Origin: Cenococcum geophilum 1.58
Lineage: Eukaryota > Ascomycota > Dothideomycetes > Gloniales > Gloniaceae
Length of the DNA: 64,000 nucleotides
Assembly (NCBI GenBank): GCA_001692895.1
Contig: KV748227.1
Coordinates: 868,001-932,000, forward strand
Direction of reading: 5' to 3'
Shown here: in pieces, positions 60,307 to 64,000 of the stretch
How the letters are laid out: each line of letters opens with the position of its first letter
Numbering within the stretch: position 1 is the first letter of the stretch
Notes under the pieces: model-generated
Database searches by the model: none
Told to the model about the DNA's origin: nothing
The model's input: only the letters and a program-made list of their open reading frames with translations
Translations under genes and position numbers: made by a program

Positions 60307-63300
60307 CGAAGGTCTAGGTTAGGCTTAGCATAACCTTAGGTTATATACAACCCCCTAAGGTCCGCGATATATCGTCTAAATATTACCCCCCCCTTTTGGT
60401 AGTAGCCCCTACTTTTTAGACGCGTTTTTAAGGCCTAGGTTAGTACTAGGTTAGTATAAAGGACCTTATCGCGCGCCTTTAACCTTATTATCGCCTTAAT
60501 AATCTATTTTTTAACCCTCTTCCTATTCTTATACCCGCGCTAGCTCCTAGCTTATATAGGGCTTCTAGTTTTATATAGAACGGCATACTATAATTCTAAT
60601 TCTATAATATAGAGCTCTCTTCTTTTCCTTCTCTATTAATATTTACGCGTCTTCCCCCTAACCTCTTACGGAGATAGAGTTTTTTAAGAATTTTCTTACC
60701 CTACAGTCTACTTTGTAGTTAAAGGAAGCCCCTTTAGCCTCCTCCTCCCCCTCTTTCTATAGCCTCTAGAACGAATTTAAGGCCCAGACAACACGGCTAT
60801 ATAATATTTATAAGGCCTAGCGCTTAAAGAATACTATAAGGGCGTATAAGCTAAAGTAGAAAGAGTAGGAAGACTAGTATATAAGACTAAAAGGTAATAT
60901 AGATAGCGCCTAGGTAACAGAAGATAAGCTTTACCTATTTTTAGAGCAGTAAGTTATTAACTAAAAATTATAGGCTGCTAGCTATTAAAAACGGAAGTTA
61001 AAACGGAAAGAGATATAGAAAGATGGTAAGTGGGCGAAGAAGAGGCAGAAGACGGTTAAGCAGGTAGGGCAGCTAGAGGGAAAGTTAGCCGTAGGGGCAG
61101 CCGTAGGGGTAGCTATAGGGGCAGCTGTAGGCACAGGGGAGGAAGCTATAAAGGAGGAAGGGGAGATATAGGATGAGGAGGCCCTAGACGCCCTATTTAA
61201 CAAGATAGTTTAATACTTAGTTATAAATAGCTACGTCTTTACTATTACTAAGCTTTATATATAGTAGTTAAAAGGCAAAACCTTATAGCCGCTATGGGGG
61301 GCAAAGCTCTTAGTAGTACTAGATAGTATCTACCGTAATAAGGACCAAATTTAACGCGTTAACTTTATTAATTAAGGCCTATTTATAATTACTAGCGGCT
61401 ATAACATTAAAGGGCTTAAAAAGGCAATTATTTAGTGCTAAAAGACGGGCTCTAAGATACTAGGTTTAGTTAAGTCTTACCTTTAAACTATAGCTAAGTA
61501 TTTATTAGGTTCGTATATACCCTACCTAGTCTATATAGCTGCCGTTTTCTAACCCGTTCCTTAAGCCATACTACTATTACCTATAGTAAAAGTAGATAAG
61601 ACGTTTAGCTTACTAACCTTATTTTTATTAAACTAGAGAATAAAGGGCCTAAACCGAATAAGTTAGCGCCGTATATAATTATATTAATAATATAAGGGAA
61701 GCAGAATTAGCACGGCAAGGTTAAGTATATAGGCTATATACAGAACGCTAACCCTATCCTCTACCCCCTCTTTATAGTAGCCTTCTACTTCTTTAACCGC
61801 TAGGGTAAAGATAGCGCTAAGAGCTTTCTATCCTTTTAGTAGCTAGAGGACTACTATAACCTATATATCTTCCCTAGCAGTATTAAAGTACCATAACGGC
61901 CGCTAAGCTATTATACGCAGTTTAAATAGAATAAAAAGATATTCTAGGGGGTAGGAATTTACTTAAAGGAGAAGACCTATAGCGCCTATAAGTAGAGCGT
62001 CTAGTATACTAAGCTTAGCGGCGTTAAGGAGACCTAAATTAGATGGGCTAAACGCTGGAATATAGACGCAATAATAGGAGCCTACCTTAGCTACCTACCC
62101 CGTGCGTTTATATAGTTAATTACCAGCTTCCTAAAGAAAGGAAAGGGCTACTTTCTTCCCTACACACGGGAGGTGCCAGAGGAGGCCCTTTATTTAAAGA
62201 TATAGCCTAAGACTAACGTCTGGCTAAAACGTATAGAGGCCTACTACCTAGGTAGGGCCAATAATAAGGTTATACAGCTTAACCTTACGGGCTTAGGATT
62301 TCTACGCCTCCTCTATACGCTTAGGGTAATCCTATTATAGGACTTAATAATTTTACATAAGCAGTTCCCGCTCTACCCCCTATAGAAGGACCCCCTCTTT
62401 AGCTATAAGGAGTACCAGAGGTTTGCTACGCGGGTAAAAAGCTCGCTAGCTAATATAGTTACGCTAGATAAGCTAATAATATAGAAATACTAGCCCGCCT
62501 ATAAAGCTGTAGCTAAACTAAGATATAAGGCCGCAATCTCTAAGATAAAGGGGGTTTAATTACGCGTGTAAATAATCTTAGAACGCCTTAGCGAAATAAA
62601 AAGGTTATTAGTATTATTCGCACCTATATAGATCTAGTAAGGGAAGACAGGTATCTAAATAGGGCCTATAGAGTCTGTATATCTACCTTTAGGCAAGCCC
62701 ACGCCGTCTACTATAGCGTCTACTATATTCGCGCCGCCTACTCTACTGTCTACAATATCTATACTACCTACTTAGCCGCTGTCTATAATATCCGCACCGT
62801 CCGCTTAGCCGTCTATAATATCTATACTATCTACTTAGCTATCTATAATATCCGCACTATTTACTTAGCTATTTATAATATCCGTACCGCCTGTTTAGCC
62901 GTCTACTATATCTATATTGCCCTTACTAGCGTAGGTATAAGCTAATACTTAACTATCTCTTCTATTTATCCTTAACCTATAGGCGCCGCTAAGGAAATAT
63001 AAAATGCTTTAAGGCGGTAATTTGGTCTTCTAGCTCTAGACTAAGTGGACTTTAGGGCTAGTAGGTAGGCCGTTAATTAAAGCTCTTAATTACTACTAGG
63101 GGGCATACTAGCGGGTTAACGGCGAGGCTATATTCTATAGCCGTTACCGTAGGATAATTAAGGATATAAGACAGCGCGTAAAAGACGGTACGGTAAGAGA
63201 TAAGAGATAGGCTATTAACCAGCTAGAACAGCTACGAGGTTGGCGTTCTTTAGATTAGCTTTATAAGAATATCTAAATAGTTATTTTACTATAGTGACTA

Positions 63301-63867
63301 AGACGCTTTAATATATAACTGCACTATAGTAACTAAGACGCCTCTATATACAATTATACTGTAATAACTAAGACGCCTTAATATACGACTATACTATAGT
63401 AACTAAGACGTCTTAATATAGGACTATACTAGTAACCGAGACATCTTAATATAGGACTACACTATAGTAACCGAGACGCCTTAATATATAACTGTACTAT
63501 AGTGACCAAAACGTCTTAATATAGGACTGCACTGTATTAACTGAGACGCCTTAATATAGGACTATACTATAGTGACCGAGATATCTTAATATAGGACTAT
63601 ACTATAGCAACTAAGACGCCTTAATATAGAAATAGAGCCCGTTTAGGTGTTGTAAATTTAGAGTAATATTACGCGACCGTCCAGAAGTACCGATCTAATA
63701 TAAATTATATACCTTTTCGCCCAAAATCGCGTGCGAAAGTACTTGGGGGCGGTCGCTGCGCGACCTTATGTGGGGTTCGGGCGCGTTATCAGCAGGGGTG
63801 GCCCTAACCTCGTATTAACCCAGGTCGTAACCACGCCAAATCAGCCCCCCCGATATGTGATAGGTAT
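60307..63867 (+). mobile_element. Crypton-like transposon, tandem copy 3
   Basis: 3561 bp, bounded by TAGGTAT at 60300-60306 and 63861-63867. It lacks about 42 bp near 60650 that copies 1 and 2 have. Otherwise collinear, with the same recombinase, linker and GCR1_C-type regions. It is followed directly by the continuation of Copia-3. Inactive. Confidence 0.72.
63287..63640 (+). repeat. ~36-bp noncoding minisatellite, copy 3
   Basis: Third copy of the array seen at 56110 and 59724, with matching variant order. Confidence 0.85.
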
Positions 63868-64000
63868 CTTATTAGTAGGGCCACTAAGGCGCTAGCGGTA
63901 AGCGAGCTAATAGCGATTTTCTATCCTGGGGATGGAAAATCCTAATTGGCTAGTTTAAGTTAGGGTCTGCAGAATCTAACTAATTAGATAACTTTAACCG

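Larger units (their letters stand above)
52734..64000 (-). mobile_element. Copia-3: 3' part of a Copia element fossil, interrupted by the Crypton array
   Basis: The minus-strand 3' LTR (52734-52928) is preceded, in the element's sense, by a 3' noncoding region at 52929-53097 that continues at 63868-64000. The inner piece matches the 3' modules of Copia-1 and Copia-2 (AAAATCGCTATTAGCTCGC and TTAAAGTTATCTAATTAG). The coding part and 5' LTR would lie right of the window. It cannot be judged whole or broken from here; the visible inner part is RIP-altered. Confidence 0.75.

Noticed and set aside
53098-63867. Tandem array as a Starship captain or centromere-binding host gene
   Set aside because: The unit is 3.6 kb without cargo. 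The recombinase-like part and GCR1_C-type end fit Crypton better, and three RIP-altered tandem copies argue against a host gene.

Overview
The window looks like a filamentous ascomycete (Pezizomycotina) chromosome with two kinds of DNA. A gene island lies at about 40.6-52.7 kb, with normal base composition, GT-AG introns and ordinary codon use. On both sides (1-40.6 kb and 52.7-64 kb) the DNA is made almost entirely of transposable elements, rich in TA, poor in CpA/TpG and full of TAA/TAG where CAA/CAG would be expected. That is the mark of repeat-induced point mutation (RIP), a process known from Pezizomycotina.

Left block (1-38.3 kb): a set of nested elements whose ends can be read exactly from equal-length LTR pairs and target duplications. 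The base layer is a chromodomain Gypsy family (here Gypsy-3), present as a 3' end (1-24 plus 13977-14870) followed by a second unit (to 38262). Gypsy-1 (25-13971) sits in the first and itself carries Copia-1 (1027-7123). Copia-2 (16423-22595) and Gypsy-4 (24529-37262, minus strand) sit in the second. Gypsy-4 holds a Fot1/pogo-type DNA transposon (28018-35027), which holds a Tad1-like LINE (28939-34222, minus strand). From 38.3 to 40.6 kb is AT-rich DNA that I cannot assign.

Gene island: from left to right, an unidentified minus-strand ORF; a multi-exon minus-strand gene with a PD-(D/E)XK-like motif that looks decayed; three short TA-flanked MITE-like elements, one nested in another; a short two-exon plus-strand gene of unknown function whose ATG lies 7 bp from the MITE end; MIC60 (mitochondrial inner-membrane organising protein); and a secreted/membrane von Willebrand A protein with a 12-copy octapeptide repeat. 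The last two are both on the minus strand. They share no obvious pathway.

Right block (52.7-64 kb): begins flush with the 3' LTR of a minus-strand Copia element (Copia-3) that runs off the right edge. Its 3' leader is interrupted by three head-to-tail copies of a 3.6-kb unit that I read as a Crypton-type tyrosine-recombinase transposon (GCR1_C DNA-binding domain). The same 7-bp TAGGTAT occurs at both outer ends and both internal junctions. This array and the MITE nest are the most unusual structures here.
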